Source of the DNA: Actinoplanes philippinensis
Lineage (GTDB): Bacteria; Actinomycetota; Actinomycetes; Mycobacteriales; Micromonosporaceae
Length of the DNA stretch: 64,000 bases
Direction: 5' to 3'
Assembly (NCBI RefSeq): GCF_900113015.1
Contig: NZ_FONV01000002.1
Location: 1-64,000, forward strand
A program made the position numbers and the translations under genes. Shown in pieces: positions 1 to 9,007 of the stretch. The stretch's first letter is position 1. Every line of letters begins with the position of its first letter. The notes below the pieces were generated by a model. That model made no database searches, had not been told where the DNA came from, and saw only the letters and a list, made by a program, of their open reading frames with translations.

Positions 1-117
1 CGTAAGACCGGGACTCGTCCCGGCGGCGCGCAGAGAAGCGGGAACCCACCCGGACGTTGCGTGTTCCACGCGCAGCGTGGAGGGAATCTCCGTCCTTGAG
101 GGCGGAGAGGATGTCAA
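1..117 (+). mobile_element. Right end of an IS200/IS605-family element (omega-RNA 3' end)
   Basis: A hairpin with arms 88-95 and 100-107 (loop TTGA, one G-U pair) is followed by AGGATGTCAA ending at 117. This matches the right ends of IS605/IS1341-type elements, which end in a hairpin plus GGATGTCAA. In this family the end doubles as the scaffold of the TnpB guide RNA, and the guide is the flanking DNA. Here the guide would begin at 118, inside the 3' end of the neighbouring metallo-hydrolase gene. The left end and the target-adjacent motif are outside the window. Confidence 0.65.
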
Positions 118-121
118 TTGA
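2..121 (+). CDS. tnpB: C-terminal tail of a TnpB (IS200/IS605-type) RNA-guided nuclease, 5' end outside the window
   Basis: This open frame enters from the left edge and ends at the TGA at 119-121, giving 39 residues. The tail contains R-E-A-G-T followed by a Gly/Glu-rich end, which resembles the variable C-termini of actinobacterial TnpB/OrfB proteins. It runs straight through the right-end hairpin of the element, as is usual where the tnpB 3' end overlaps the omega-RNA. The catalytic RuvC motifs and the zinc finger lie upstream, outside the window, so activity cannot be judged. The call rests mainly on the hairpin and terminal bases described in the next entry. It could instead be a decayed fragment. 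Confidence 0.55.
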   Translation, partial: VRPGLVPAARREAGTHPDVACSTRSVEGISVLEGGEDVN

Positions 122-854
122 GTGTCGCCGCCAGCTTCTGCAGCGCCTCCTTCGCGCCGTCGGTGATCGGCCGGCCGTGGCCGGGCAGGATGGCGCGCAC
201 GTCGAGGCCGGCCAGCTTCTTCACCGAGGCGGCCGCCTGCGCCGCGTCGGCGGTGTACTGCGGGGCCGAGCCCTCCAGCACGTTCTGGTTGCGCAGCGCG
301 TCGCCGGCCACCAGCACGCCGGTGCCCGGCTCGAAGACCGACACGTGGCCCAGGGTGTGCCCGGGGGTGCCGATCATCTGCAACCCGAAGACCTCGTCGC
401 CGTCCTTGACCGCCTGGATCGGTTTGCCGGCCGCGTCGATCGCGGCGACGTCGTCGGTCCCCGCGTACAGCGTCGCGGAGAGCTGGGGCACCATCTCGGC
501 GAGCCCGCCCGCGTGGTCGGGATGCTGGTGGGTGAGGATGACGTGCTTGACCGAGGCCCAGCTCAGGCCGGCGGCCTTGAGCCCGGTCTCGACGGCGCCG
601 GCCGAGCCCGCCGTGCCGGTGTCGACGACGGCCACCTCACCGCCGCGGACCAGCAGGTAGACGGCGACGAAGTCGAGGTCGACACGACGCCAGTCGAGTC
701 GACCGCCGGTCGCGGCGGACGCGCTCGTCCCGGCCGGCTCCGGCGTCTGTTTCCGGGGCTCGGAGCACCCGGTGAGCGTGTTGAGGACGGTGATGCCGAA
801 CACACCCGAACCCGCGGTCAGCAGCAGTCTGCGGTTGAGCCGGTAGCCAGTCAT
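114..854 (-). CDS. MBL-fold metallo-hydrolase, predicted lipoprotein
   Basis: 246 residues. The N-terminus has a twin-Arg pair (R8-R9), a hydrophobic stretch and a lipobox with Cys30 (L-T-G-C), so it is probably exported and lipid-anchored. The metallo-beta-lactamase fold is shown by H109-x-H111-x-D113-H114, then a G-T-P-G-H-T metal-ligand segment, a G-D-A segment and a late P-G-H-G; these supply a two-metal hydrolase site. The substrate is unknown; the sequence resembles glyoxalase II/lactonase-like members. An AAGGAGGAGGG ribosome site sits directly before the ATG. The stop codon (114-116) lies inside the terminal bases of the adjacent IS605-type end, so the insertion may have replaced the original C-terminus. 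Confidence 0.85.
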   Translation of the reverse strand: MTGYRLNRRLLLTAGSGVFGITVLNTLTGCSEPRKQTPEPAGTSASAATGGRLDWRRVDLDFVAVYLLVRGGEVAVVDTGTAGSAGAVETGLKAAGLSWASVKHVILTHQHPDHAGGLAEMVPQLSATLYAGTDDVAAIDAAGKPIQAVKDGDEVFGLQMIGTPGHTLGHVSVFEPGTGVLVAGDALRNQNVLEGSAPQYTADAAQAAASVKKLAGLDVRAILPGHGRPITDGAKEALQKLAATLN

Positions 855-962
855 CCCTCCTCCTTAGCGCATCCGGCCGGGTTTCGCTCCCCTGCGGGCG
901 GGCACCGCGGATCTGTGCCCGCATCGCAACCCGTCCTCCGTCCGGACGCCGGCTGACCGCGG

Positions 963-2747
963 TCAGCCGGCGTCCGGGCCGCCGCAGACGAAGCGCGGCT
1001 CGGGGTCGTACTTCCAGGTGAACTTCTCCCGCTTGACGACCTTGCCGCCGGAGTGGAACAGCCGCCACGCGTCCTGGGTGAAGCCGATCAGGCCACCGGT
1101 GGAGATGCAGTCCGGACCGTCCGGTTTGGTGATCGTCGGCGGCGAGGTGATGTTGCGCCGGGCGCTCCACTCGGTGGTCACCTTGTCCCACACCTTGGTG
1201 CTCCACATCGACACGGTGATCGAGTCGCTGGTCCAGGCGGTGTCGATGAGCACGCCGTACGGACTGTCGTTCTTGAACTTGAAGTCCAGGTCGGGCCAGA
1301 AGATGGTGGACTCGATGACCGCCGGGTACCTGTCGAAGTAGTAGGAGTGCGGCTTGTGCTCGACGTCCTCGAGCCCGGCGTAGTAGCTCGCGTTGAACAG
1401 CGTCGTGGTGAACTGCGAGACTCCCCCGCCGACACCGGGCTGCAGGTGCCCGCCGACGATCACCGGCGCGTCCTTGTAGCCCTGCCGGTAGCCGCGCTCG
1501 CCGGTGTGCTTGTTCAGCGAGAACGTCTTCCCGGGCAGCACCAGCGCGCCACGCACCTGCTTGGCGGCGGTCACGATGTTCTGGCTGCGCGACGACGACA
1601 GGCCGCCGGTGAACTTCGTGGTGAAGGTCGAGACCTTCTCCTTCACCCCGAGCTTCTCCAGGTCGGCGGCCGAGGTGGCGGGCGCGGCGGCGGTCAGGGA
1701 CGCCGCGACGGTACGGCCGTCCGCGCCGGTCGCCGCGGTCAGCAGCTGTGGCGCGAGCGCGGCCAGGTCGAGCCCCCGGCCCTCGGCGCCCGCGACGATC
1801 TTCGGCCGGCCGCCGGTGAACGTGAACGTCGCGTCCCGCGCCGCCACCTCGATCGTCGCGAGCGCGGGCGCGACGGCGGCCCGTAGCTTCCCCGGGTCGA
1901 AGCGGGGCTCGATCAGCCCGGCTCTGTCGGCGGTCAGCACCAGGCTCTTCGCGATCGCGGCCGGTGGGATGGTGAGTGTGCCCCGCTCGGACGTGACGGT
2001 CAGCGGCGCGGCCACGGCCGGCCGGGCGATCGTCTCGACGATCCGGTCGACCTGCTCGGCGGTGGTGGCGGCGTGCAGCTCGACCAGCGGGACGTCGACC
2101 GGGGCGCCGGTGAGCCAGCCGGCCCGGACCGCCTCGGCGGAGTGCCGCGGGTCGAGGCCGCGCCCCGGCCGCGGGTGCACCGCCGTCGGGGTGAGCCCGG
2201 TGAACGTGACGGCGGGCGCCTTCATCGCGGTGCCGACCTTGCCGACGGCCTTGCGCAGGGCGGCGTCGAGCAGCTCGGCGTCGACGGCGATCACCGGGGC
2301 GACGGCCCGCTCGCGGAACAGCGACGGGCCGCCCCGGGCGGCGGCGTCGACGGTCGCGTCCACGTCGACGACCAGCCCGATGTCGGCCGGTTTCAGGGTG
2401 GCGCCCCGGCCCTCCACGCGCACCTGGACGGCGGCGGTGGCTCGTGGGTCGGCGGCCAGGTGGGCACGGAGCGCGGCGGCGGCCTCGGCACGGGCCAGCC
2501 CACCGAGGTCGAGGCCGAGCACTGTCACGCCGCGGGGCACGTCGCCGGCGAGCGCATAGCGGGCGGCGCCACCGGCCGCGGCGGCGAGCGCCACCGCGGT
2601 GAGACCGGCGATCAGCACACGGCGGCCGCGGCGCGGGGCGGCCGGTGGGGCAGGCGCTTCCGCGGGCGGCGGGCCGAGGTCGTCGTGGCCGGGTGTGGCC
2701 TGCTGCGGCAGCCGTACGGTGGGCTGGCGGTCACTGGCGGCGGTCAC
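963..2747 (-). CDS. VanW family protein with YoaR-like peptidoglycan-binding domains
   Basis: 594 residues from a GTG with GGAGGC upstream. A Pro-rich cytoplasmic stretch (about residues 1-40) precedes a single membrane anchor (about 44-70). The extracellular part has two PG_binding_4/YoaR-like segments (about 70-330) and a C-terminal VanW domain (about 370-590) with the characteristic G-K-T-F-S-L-N, V-G-G-G-V-S-Q and P-H-S-Y-Y-F-D-R-Y-P motifs. VanW proteins occur in some vancomycin-resistance clusters and broadly in actinobacteria; the biochemical role is not established, but a wall-associated function is likely. It stands alone, tail-to-tail with nothing and head-on to the hybrid kinase gene. 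Confidence 0.88.
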   Translation of the reverse strand: MTAASDRQPTVRLPQQATPGHDDLGPPPAEAPAPPAAPRRGRRVLIAGLTAVALAAAAGGAARYALAGDVPRGVTVLGLDLGGLARAEAAAALRAHLAADPRATAAVQVRVEGRGATLKPADIGLVVDVDATVDAAARGGPSLFRERAVAPVIAVDAELLDAALRKAVGKVGTAMKAPAVTFTGLTPTAVHPRPGRGLDPRHSAEAVRAGWLTGAPVDVPLVELHAATTAEQVDRIVETIARPAVAAPLTVTSERGTLTIPPAAIAKSLVLTADRAGLIEPRFDPGKLRAAVAPALATIEVAARDATFTFTGGRPKIVAGAEGRGLDLAALAPQLLTAATGADGRTVAASLTAAAPATSAADLEKLGVKEKVSTFTTKFTGGLSSSRSQNIVTAAKQVRGALVLPGKTFSLNKHTGERGYRQGYKDAPVIVGGHLQPGVGGGVSQFTTTLFNASYYAGLEDVEHKPHSYYFDRYPAVIESTIFWPDLDFKFKNDSPYGVLIDTAWTSDSITVSMWSTKVWDKVTTEWSARRNITSPPTITKPDGPDCISTGGLIGFTQDAWRLFHSGGKVVKREKFTWKYDPEPRFVCGGPDAG

Positions 2748-2819
2748 CGTGCCTCCTGGGGGCTCGGGGGCGGTGAGCCAGAAATCCTAATCGATCGCGG
2801 ACAGGTGACCGCCAGGCAG

Positions 2820-4847
2820 TCAGGTCCGCTGGGCCAGGGAAAGGGCCGTTCGTACGGTGCTGACCAGCCTCTCCCGGTCGAACGGTTTGGCCAGGATGGT
2901 GGATCCCGGCTCCAGGTTGTTGCCGTTCTCGTCGAAGAGGGACTCGGCGTATCCGGAGACGAAGACGACGCACAGGCCGGGCCGGCGGCCGGAGGCGATC
3001 CGGGCCAGCTGACGGCCGTCCATGCCGGGCATCACCACGTCGGTGACGAGGGCCGCGATCTCGCCGCCGTGCCGTTCCAGCAGACGCAGCGCCTCGGCCG
3101 CGTCCGGAGCGGTCAGCACCCGGTAGCCGGCGCCGCCGAGCATCCGGGCGGTCACCTGCAGCACCGCGTCCTCGTCGTCGACGACCAGCAGGGTCTCCCC
3201 TCCGCCGGGCTCGTCCGGGGCGCTCTGCGGCGGGGGTGGCGGCACCGCGACGGCGCCCGCGACGGCGGGCAGCGTGATGGTCACCGACGCTCCCGCGCCC
3301 GGCTCGGAGCGCAGGTCGAGGCGCCCGCCGGCCTGGCTGACGATGCCGTGCACGGTGGAGAGGCCGAGCCCGACCGTCCCGGTGGCGGACTTGGTGCTGA
3401 AGAACGGCTCGCAGGCCCGGTCCAGGACGTCCGGGGGCATGCCGGGGCCGGTGTCGCGTACCTCGATGGTCACGTTCCCGCCGGCGGACGACGTGGTGAC
3501 GGTGACCGTGCCGCCGTCCGGCATCGCCTCCCCGCAGTTGCGGACCAGGTTGTCCAGCGCGCGGGCCAGCTGCACCGGGTCGGCCTTGACCTCGGGCAGG
3601 TCCGCGCGCAGCACCAGGCGTACCGCGCAGGCCGGTCCGGCGGCCGCGCGCAGCGTCTCCTGCTGTTCCTCGAGCAGAGCGTTGACCTTGACCGCGACCG
3701 GCTTGTTGACCTCCCGCCGGCCGAAGGCGAGCATGTGCTGGGTCAGCGCCTTGGCCCGCTCGCCGCCCTTGACCACCTGGGCCAGGTCACCGAGCAGCGA
3801 CTCGGCGGTCTCGGCCGGGATGCCGCCGTCCTCGCGGCCGTCGGTGATGGTCTCGATGGCCAGGTTGGTGTAGCCGAGGATCGCGCCGAGGATGTTGTTG
3901 AAGTCGTGCGCCGTCCCGCCGGCCATCCGGCGCAGGCTGTCCAGGCGCTCGGCGTCCCGGTGCCGGGCCTCGTCCTGGCGGCGCTGGCTCTCCGCGCGCA
4001 GCCGCTCCTCGGCCTGGGCGACGTCGGTGACGTCGTCGACCATCAGGACGCCGCCGGTCAGCCCCTCGTCCTCGTCCCGGGTCTGCCGCAGGTGGATGCG
4101 CAGGAAGCGGACGGCACCGTCGGGCCAGGTGATCCGCTGGGCGAAGCGCAGCTCGGTGTCGTCGCCGTCGCCGCGCAGCAGCCCGAGGAGGCCGTGCAGG
4201 TCGCGGTCGGCCAGCCCGAGCGCGTCCTGCCAGCCGGTGCCGACGATCCGGGTCAGCGGGACCTGGAGGATCTCGGCGAGCCGCGGGTTCACGTAGTCGG
4301 CGCTGCCCTGCCGGTCGATGATCCCGAGCCCGACCGGGGAGGCGACCGCCATCGTCACGAAGAGCCGCTCGGTGTCGTGCAGGGCCCGCACCTTCTCGAT
4401 CAGCTTGGCGTTGACCGTCTGCAGGTGGGCCTGGGCGAAGTCGTCGTCGGGGGTGGCGCTGACGTCGACCGGGCCGCCGGCCAGCGCGACGTCGATCGCG
4501 TCGAGCAGGGCGTCCGGGTCCTGGGAGCGCAGCACCACCTGGCTGACCCCGCAGGCCTCGGCGATCGGCCGGGTCTCCGGCTCCAGGTAGTTGGCGGTGT
4601 AGAAGATCACCGGGGCCTGGGCGGCCTCGCGGTCCGGGTCGGCGCGGAGCCGGTGGACCAGCTCCAGGCCGTCGATGCCGGGCATCAGGACGTCGGAGAC
4701 CACCACGTCCGGGTGGTGGGCGTGCGCCAGGCGGAGCGCGTCGGCCCCGTCGTGCGCCTCGATGACGTCGTGGCCACGGAAACCGAGCAGCATGCGCACG
4801 ATCTCCCGGTTGGCGGCCACGTCGTCGACGACCATCACTGTCGCCAC
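2820..4847 (-). CDS. Hybrid histidine kinase, REC-PAS-HisKA-HATPase-REC
   Basis: 675 residues from the GTG at 4847, chosen because GGGAG lies six bases upstream and the receiver begins at once (A-T-V-M-V-V-D-D). Order: receiver (1-125), PAS (about 165-280), coiled-coil linker, HisKA with H in A-H-D-F-N-N-I-L-G (about 315), HATPase with N-L-V-R-N, D-T-G-P-G-M and G-L-G-L-S (about 400-540), and a C-terminal receiver with V-V-D-D-E and T-D-V-V-M-P-G-M-D-G (about 560-675). No membrane segment, so it is a cytoplasmic sensor. The HDFNN-type HisKA is usual for hybrid kinases that end in a receiver. Divergent from the next hybrid kinase; no separate output regulator is nearby. Confidence 0.9.
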   Translation of the reverse strand: MATVMVVDDVAANREIVRMLLGFRGHDVIEAHDGADALRLAHAHHPDVVVSDVLMPGIDGLELVHRLRADPDREAAQAPVIFYTANYLEPETRPIAEACGVSQVVLRSQDPDALLDAIDVALAGGPVDVSATPDDDFAQAHLQTVNAKLIEKVRALHDTERLFVTMAVASPVGLGIIDRQGSADYVNPRLAEILQVPLTRIVGTGWQDALGLADRDLHGLLGLLRGDGDDTELRFAQRITWPDGAVRFLRIHLRQTRDEDEGLTGGVLMVDDVTDVAQAEERLRAESQRRQDEARHRDAERLDSLRRMAGGTAHDFNNILGAILGYTNLAIETITDGREDGGIPAETAESLLGDLAQVVKGGERAKALTQHMLAFGRREVNKPVAVKVNALLEEQQETLRAAAGPACAVRLVLRADLPEVKADPVQLARALDNLVRNCGEAMPDGGTVTVTTSSAGGNVTIEVRDTGPGMPPDVLDRACEPFFSTKSATGTVGLGLSTVHGIVSQAGGRLDLRSEPGAGASVTITLPAVAGAVAVPPPPPQSAPDEPGGGETLLVVDDEDAVLQVTARMLGGAGYRVLTAPDAAEALRLLERHGGEIAALVTDVVMPGMDGRQLARIASGRRPGLCVVFVSGYAESLFDENGNNLEPGSTILAKPFDRERLVSTVRTALSLAQRT

Positions 4848-4957
4848 GGCGGCTCCCTTGCGCGAGTCGGTGGGTGCTATGTCCGTAATAAGGCTAAAGC
4901 AGAAGAAGGTCACATGTACGTTGATGCTGAATCGGATTCGGATCCTCGGAGGCCGCA

Positions 4958-7768
4958 GTGTTGCGTAGGGCCATCTCCCTGCTGGCCGGCGTGGCCGCGG
5001 GCGTCACCGCGGTGGTCCTGACCCGCCGGTCCCGCCGCGCGGTGGCCTGGGCCGAGGCGAACTGGCAGAGCGAGGCGCTGGAGAACGCCCGGCTCGCCGC
5101 GATCGTCGAGGCCTCCCAGGACGCGATCGTCAGCAAGAACGCGGACGGCACCATCAAGAGCTGGAACCCGGGCGCCGAGCGCCTCTACGGGTACTCCGCC
5201 GACGAGATGGTCGGCAGCGACGTCAGCCGGCTGCTGCCGCCCGACCGGCTCGGCGAGGAGCGCGAGCTGCTCGCCCGGGTCCGCCGCGGCCAGCCCCTCA
5301 CCCGGTACGAGACACGCCGCCGCCGCAAGGACGGGACCATCATCGAGGTGTCGCTGAGCATGGCCCCGATGCGCGACGCCGAGCACGCCGTGATCGGCAC
5401 CGCGACCGTCGCGCACGACATCACCGCCCGGGTGCTGGCCGACGAGCGCCGCCGGGCGGAACGCGAGCAGCTCGAGATGATCATGCAGGCGGCCAGCGAC
5501 CCGTTCTTCACGATGTCCGGCGACGGCCTGATCATCGAGTGGAACCGGCAGGCCGAGCACGTCTTCGGGTGGCCGCGCGCCGAGGTCCTGGGCCGGGACG
5601 TGACCGGCACGATCCTGCCCGAACGGTACCGGGGGGCGCTGGGCCGGCTGCTCACCGGCCGCTGGGACTGGCTGCTGGACCGGCCCACCGAGATGACCGC
5701 GGTGCACCGCGACGGGCACGAGATCCCGGTCGAGCTGACCATGTGGCGCATCCGGCACAACGGCGGCGAGCACTTCCACGGCTTCGTCCGCGACATCACC
5801 ACCCGGCGGCAGACCGAGCAGGCCCTCGGCCAGGCCCGCGACCAGGCGCTCGAGACGGCCCGGCTGAAATCGCAGTTCCTCGCGTCGATGAGCCACGAGA
5901 TCCGGACCCCGATGAACGGCGTCATCGGCCTCACCGGGCTGCTGCTCGGCACCCGCCTCGACGAGCGCCAGCGCCGCTACGCCGAGGGGATCAGCGCGGC
6001 CGGCTCCGCACTGCTCTCGGTGATCAACGACATCCTCGACTTCTCCAAGCTGGAGGCCGGCAAAGTGCTGCTGGAGGAGGCGAACTTCCGGATCTGCGCC
6101 CTGCTCGACGAGGTGGTGTCGCTGGTCGACCCGCCGGACACCCACGACGGCCTGACCGTCACCGGGAGCTGCGACGAGCGGCTGCCCGCCGAGGTCTGCG
6201 GCGATCCGGCCAAACTGCGCCAGGTGCTGCTCAACCTGGCGGGCAACGCGGTGAAGTTCACCCCGCACGGGACGATCACCATCACCGCGCAGCCCGACCC
6301 CGAGCGCGCCGCCGGCCCGGAGACGGTGCCGATCCGGTTCGAGGTGCACGACACCGGCATCGGCATCGACGCGCACCGGCAGGAGGAGCTGTTCGAGGCG
6401 TTCACCCAGGCCGACGCGGGCACCACCCGGCGGTTCGGCGGCACCGGGCTGGGCCTGGCGATCAGCCGGGACCTGGTCGAGCTGATGGGCGGGCGGATCG
6501 GGATGGCCAGCGAGCCGGGGCGGGGCAGCACGTTCTGGTTCACGGTCACGCTGCGGACCGCGCAGAAGCACCTCGACCTCTTCGAACGGCACGCCCTCGA
6601 CGGGCTGCGGGTGCTCGTCGTGGACCGGGACGAGACCGACCGTACGGTCCTGGCCGAACAGCTGGCCACCTGGTCGATGGACGCGATCGGGGTGGCCGAC
6701 ACCGTCGAGGCGATCGCCGTGATGCGGGACTCGGCCGCCGCCGGACGTCCGATCGACCTGCTCATCGTGGACGCGCACACCACACCCGAGGACACCGTGG
6801 CGCTCACCCCGCCGGACTGCCCGCCACCCCGCACGATCCTGCTCGCCGACGACGACCGGCTCCCGCCCGGCGAGCCGGCCCCGGCGTGGGTGTCGGCCGC
6901 CTTCGCCAAGCCGCTGCGGCAGTCACAGCTCTACGACGCGCTGGTCCGGGTGCTCGGCGACCGTGCCCAGGACACGGCGATCGGCACGGCCGCGGACGCC
7001 ACGCCGGCGCGCGGGCACGTGCTCGTCGCCGAGGACAACGAGATCAACCGTACGGTCGCGCTCGGCATCCTGGCCAACCTCGGCTACACCGCCGACGTCG
7101 CGGTCAACGGGCGGGAGGCCGTCGAGCTGGCCGGACGGCACGACTACCGGGCGATCGTGATGGACTGCCTGATGCCGGAGATGGACGGGTACGAGGCGAC
7201 CGCCGAGATCCGCCGCCGCGAGCCGCCCGGCCGGCACGTGCCGATCATCGCGCTGACCGCGAGCGCCCTGGCCGAGGACCGGGCCCGCTGCCTGGCCGCC
7301 GGCATGGACGAGCACCTGGCCAAGCCGCTCATCCCGGCCGACGTGGCGCGGGTGCTGGAGCACTGGATCGGCGCCGAGCCGGCCCGGACCGACCTGCCGG
7401 CGATGATCACCGAGATCGAGCGGCGGCTGGACCAGCTGCGCGGCCCGGACCCCGCGGCCACCGCCGGAGCGCTGGCCGGCCTGCTCGCGTCGCTGTCGGC
7501 GAAGATCCCGGAACACCTGGACCGGATGCAGCAGGCCCTCGCCTTCGACGACGCGAACCTGCTGCGCATCGAGTCGCACCAGCTCATGGGGGTGCTGGCC
7601 AACCTGGGGGCGGGCCCGGCCACGACCGCGTGCGGCCGGATCGAGACCGCCGCCCGATCCGGCGACCTGGACGCCGCGGTCGAGACCTTCACCGACGCCC
7701 GCCCGCTGATCATGATGGCCCGGGACGCCGCCGACCAGATCCGCCGCAAGCCGATCAGCGTGGGGTGA
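4958..7768 (+). CDS. Hybrid histidine kinase, PAS-PAS-HisKA-HATPase-REC-REC-Hpt
   Basis: 936 residues from GTG, with GGAGG six bases upstream. A short hydrophobic N-terminus (about residues 6-22) may anchor it. Two PAS domains (about 45-170 and 175-295) precede HisKA (H in M-S-H-E-I-R-T-P-M-N-G, about 315) and HATPase (N-L-A-G-N-A-V-K, D-T-G-I-G-I-D, G-G-T-G-L-G-L). A first receiver (about 545-670) is degenerate at the acidic pocket; a second (about 685-805) is canonical (A-E-D-N-E, M-D-C-L-M-P-E-M-D-G). The C-terminus is an Hpt-like helical domain with H-Q-L-M-G (about residue 874). This is a complete phosphorelay in one chain (BarA/ArcB-like order) with no cognate DNA-binding partner in the window. 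Its 3' end overlaps the convergent terC gene by 14 bases. Confidence 0.92.
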   Translation: MLRRAISLLAGVAAGVTAVVLTRRSRRAVAWAEANWQSEALENARLAAIVEASQDAIVSKNADGTIKSWNPGAERLYGYSADEMVGSDVSRLLPPDRLGEERELLARVRRGQPLTRYETRRRRKDGTIIEVSLSMAPMRDAEHAVIGTATVAHDITARVLADERRRAEREQLEMIMQAASDPFFTMSGDGLIIEWNRQAEHVFGWPRAEVLGRDVTGTILPERYRGALGRLLTGRWDWLLDRPTEMTAVHRDGHEIPVELTMWRIRHNGGEHFHGFVRDITTRRQTEQALGQARDQALETARLKSQFLASMSHEIRTPMNGVIGLTGLLLGTRLDERQRRYAEGISAAGSALLSVINDILDFSKLEAGKVLLEEANFRICALLDEVVSLVDPPDTHDGLTVTGSCDERLPAEVCGDPAKLRQVLLNLAGNAVKFTPHGTITITAQPDPERAAGPETVPIRFEVHDTGIGIDAHRQEELFEAFTQADAGTTRRFGGTGLGLAISRDLVELMGGRIGMASEPGRGSTFWFTVTLRTAQKHLDLFERHALDGLRVLVVDRDETDRTVLAEQLATWSMDAIGVADTVEAIAVMRDSAAAGRPIDLLIVDAHTTPEDTVALTPPDCPPPRTILLADDDRLPPGEPAPAWVSAAFAKPLRQSQLYDALVRVLGDRAQDTAIGTAADATPARGHVLVAEDNEINRTVALGILANLGYTADVAVNGREAVELAGRHDYRAIVMDCLMPEMDGYEATAEIRRREPPGRHVPIIALTASALAEDRARCLAAGMDEHLAKPLIPADVARVLEHWIGAEPARTDLPAMITEIERRLDQLRGPDPAATAGALAGLLASLSAKIPEHLDRMQQALAFDDANLLRIESHQLMGVLANLGAGPATTACGRIETAARSGDLDAAVETFTDARPLIMMARDAADQIRRKPISVG

Positions 7769-8741
7769 CACCCGTCGTCGCGCGCTCCCGGCGGTCGGCG
7801 TAGAGACTGGTGGCGGTCACGGCGGCCAGGGTGACGGCGATGACGACCAGCGACGCGTCGGTCGGGATGTCCGGCACACCGGCCCACAGGCCGTGCGCCC
7901 AGTGCAGCACCAGCTTCACCCCGATGAAGGCCAGGATGATCGCCAGACCGTAGTTCAGGTGCCGCAGCCGGTCCAGGACGTTGTGCAGCACGAAATACAG
8001 CGCCCGCAGCCCGAGCAGCGCGAACGCGTTCGTCGCGAACACCAGGTACGGGTCCTCGGTCACCCCGTAGACGGCCGGCACCGAGTCGACGGCGAACACC
8101 AGGTCGGTCATGAACACGGCGACCACGACCAGGGCCAGCGGGGTCAGCGCGCGACGGCCGTCCGCCCGTACCGTCAGCTTCCCGCCCCGATAGTCACTCG
8201 TCACCGGCATGAGCCGCTTCAACAGCCGTACGCTGCGCATCTGCTCGATCTCGACCTGGTATTCGTCGTGGCGCACCGCCTCCCGGAACACCTTGGCCGC
8301 GGTCAGCAGCAGCACCCCGCCGAACAGCAGGAACGCCCACGCGCCGCTCTGCAGCACGACCGCGCCGGCGGCGATGAAGATCGCGCGCAGCACCAGGGCG
8401 CCGGCGATGCCGTAGAGCAGCACCCGCTGGGCCAGTTGCGGGGGCACCGCGAAGGCGGCGAGCAGCAGCATGAAGACGAACAGGTTGTCGACCGACAGGG
8501 ACTTCTCGACCACGTAGCCGGTGTAGAACTCCACGGCCGGGCGGTGGCCGTACACCTGCCAGATCAAGGCCCCGAACGCGCCGGGAAGCGCGAGATAGAA
8601 CAGCGACCAGCCGACCGCCTCGCGCATCGCCACCGCGTGCGGGCGGCGGGTGAGCACGAAGTCGACGGCGAGCAGGCCCAGCAGCACCGCGATGGAGATC
8701 GCCCAGAGCTGCGGAGACGCGATGGATGGCAGATCGAGCAC
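7755..8741 (-). CDS. TerC/Alx-family integral membrane metal exporter
   Basis: 328 residues, about nine membrane segments. Two signature motifs are visible: E-K-S-L-S-V-D-N-L-F-V-F (about residues 77-88) and D-L-V-F-A-V-D-S-V-P-A (about 210-220), whose acidic residues form the presumed metal site. TerC/Alx/MeeY proteins export Mn2+, in part to metallate exported proteins, and the name comes from tellurite resistance loci. The GTG start follows a GAGGGGGC stretch. The leader carries a yybP-ykoY manganese riboswitch, which strongly supports a Mn2+-responsive role. The last 14 bases overlap the convergent hybrid kinase gene. Confidence 0.93.
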   Translation of the reverse strand: MLDLPSIASPQLWAISIAVLLGLLAVDFVLTRRPHAVAMREAVGWSLFYLALPGAFGALIWQVYGHRPAVEFYTGYVVEKSLSVDNLFVFMLLLAAFAVPPQLAQRVLLYGIAGALVLRAIFIAAGAVVLQSGAWAFLLFGGVLLLTAAKVFREAVRHDEYQVEIEQMRSVRLLKRLMPVTSDYRGGKLTVRADGRRALTPLALVVVAVFMTDLVFAVDSVPAVYGVTEDPYLVFATNAFALLGLRALYFVLHNVLDRLRHLNYGLAIILAFIGVKLVLHWAHGLWAGVPDIPTDASLVVIAVTLAAVTATSLYADRRERATTGVTPR

Positions 8742-8769
8742 GAGGCCCCCTCGGACACGGTGGATCGTC

Positions 8770-8863
8770 CGAGGTCTCCCTCACCCGCCGGAGCGAGCGA
8801 ACGCACGAGGGCACATCGGGTGCCCGTGGTGACCGCCACGTTCTGCCGGAGGTACTCCCCTCG
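8770..8863 (-). promoter_or_regulatory. yybP-ykoY manganese riboswitch upstream of terC
   Basis: On the minus strand the leader reads CGAGGGGAGTACC (8863-8851) and later GAGGGAGACCTCG (8782-8770). These are the two conserved internal-loop strands of the yybP-ykoY class (GGGGAGUA and GAGAC); CGAGG pairs with CCTCG to close P1. The intervening bases form two GC-rich arms, one capped by a GUGCGUUCGCUCGC-like stem. The class binds Mn2+ and turns on Mn exporters; TerC/Alx is a standard target. The element ends about 29 bases before the terC GTG, which would suit control of translation. Confidence 0.87.
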
Positions 8864-9007
8864 CGGCCAGCTTAGGCAGCACACCGCGCGAGGGCCAGGC
8901 CAACAGCGGTTTCTGCGGCAATCCGGTTGACGCAGGCAGGTGGCGGGTGGACCGTTGAGATTCGGCTGACACCGCAGCCGACCAGCGGTTTCTCATGGGG
9001 GTACCGC

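Noticed and set aside
2073..5021. A 982-codon + strand open frame across the VanW and hybrid kinase genes
   Set aside because: It is the GC-rich shadow of two well-supported minus-strand genes; its protein is low-complexity (Gly/Val/Gln/Arg) and has no domain.
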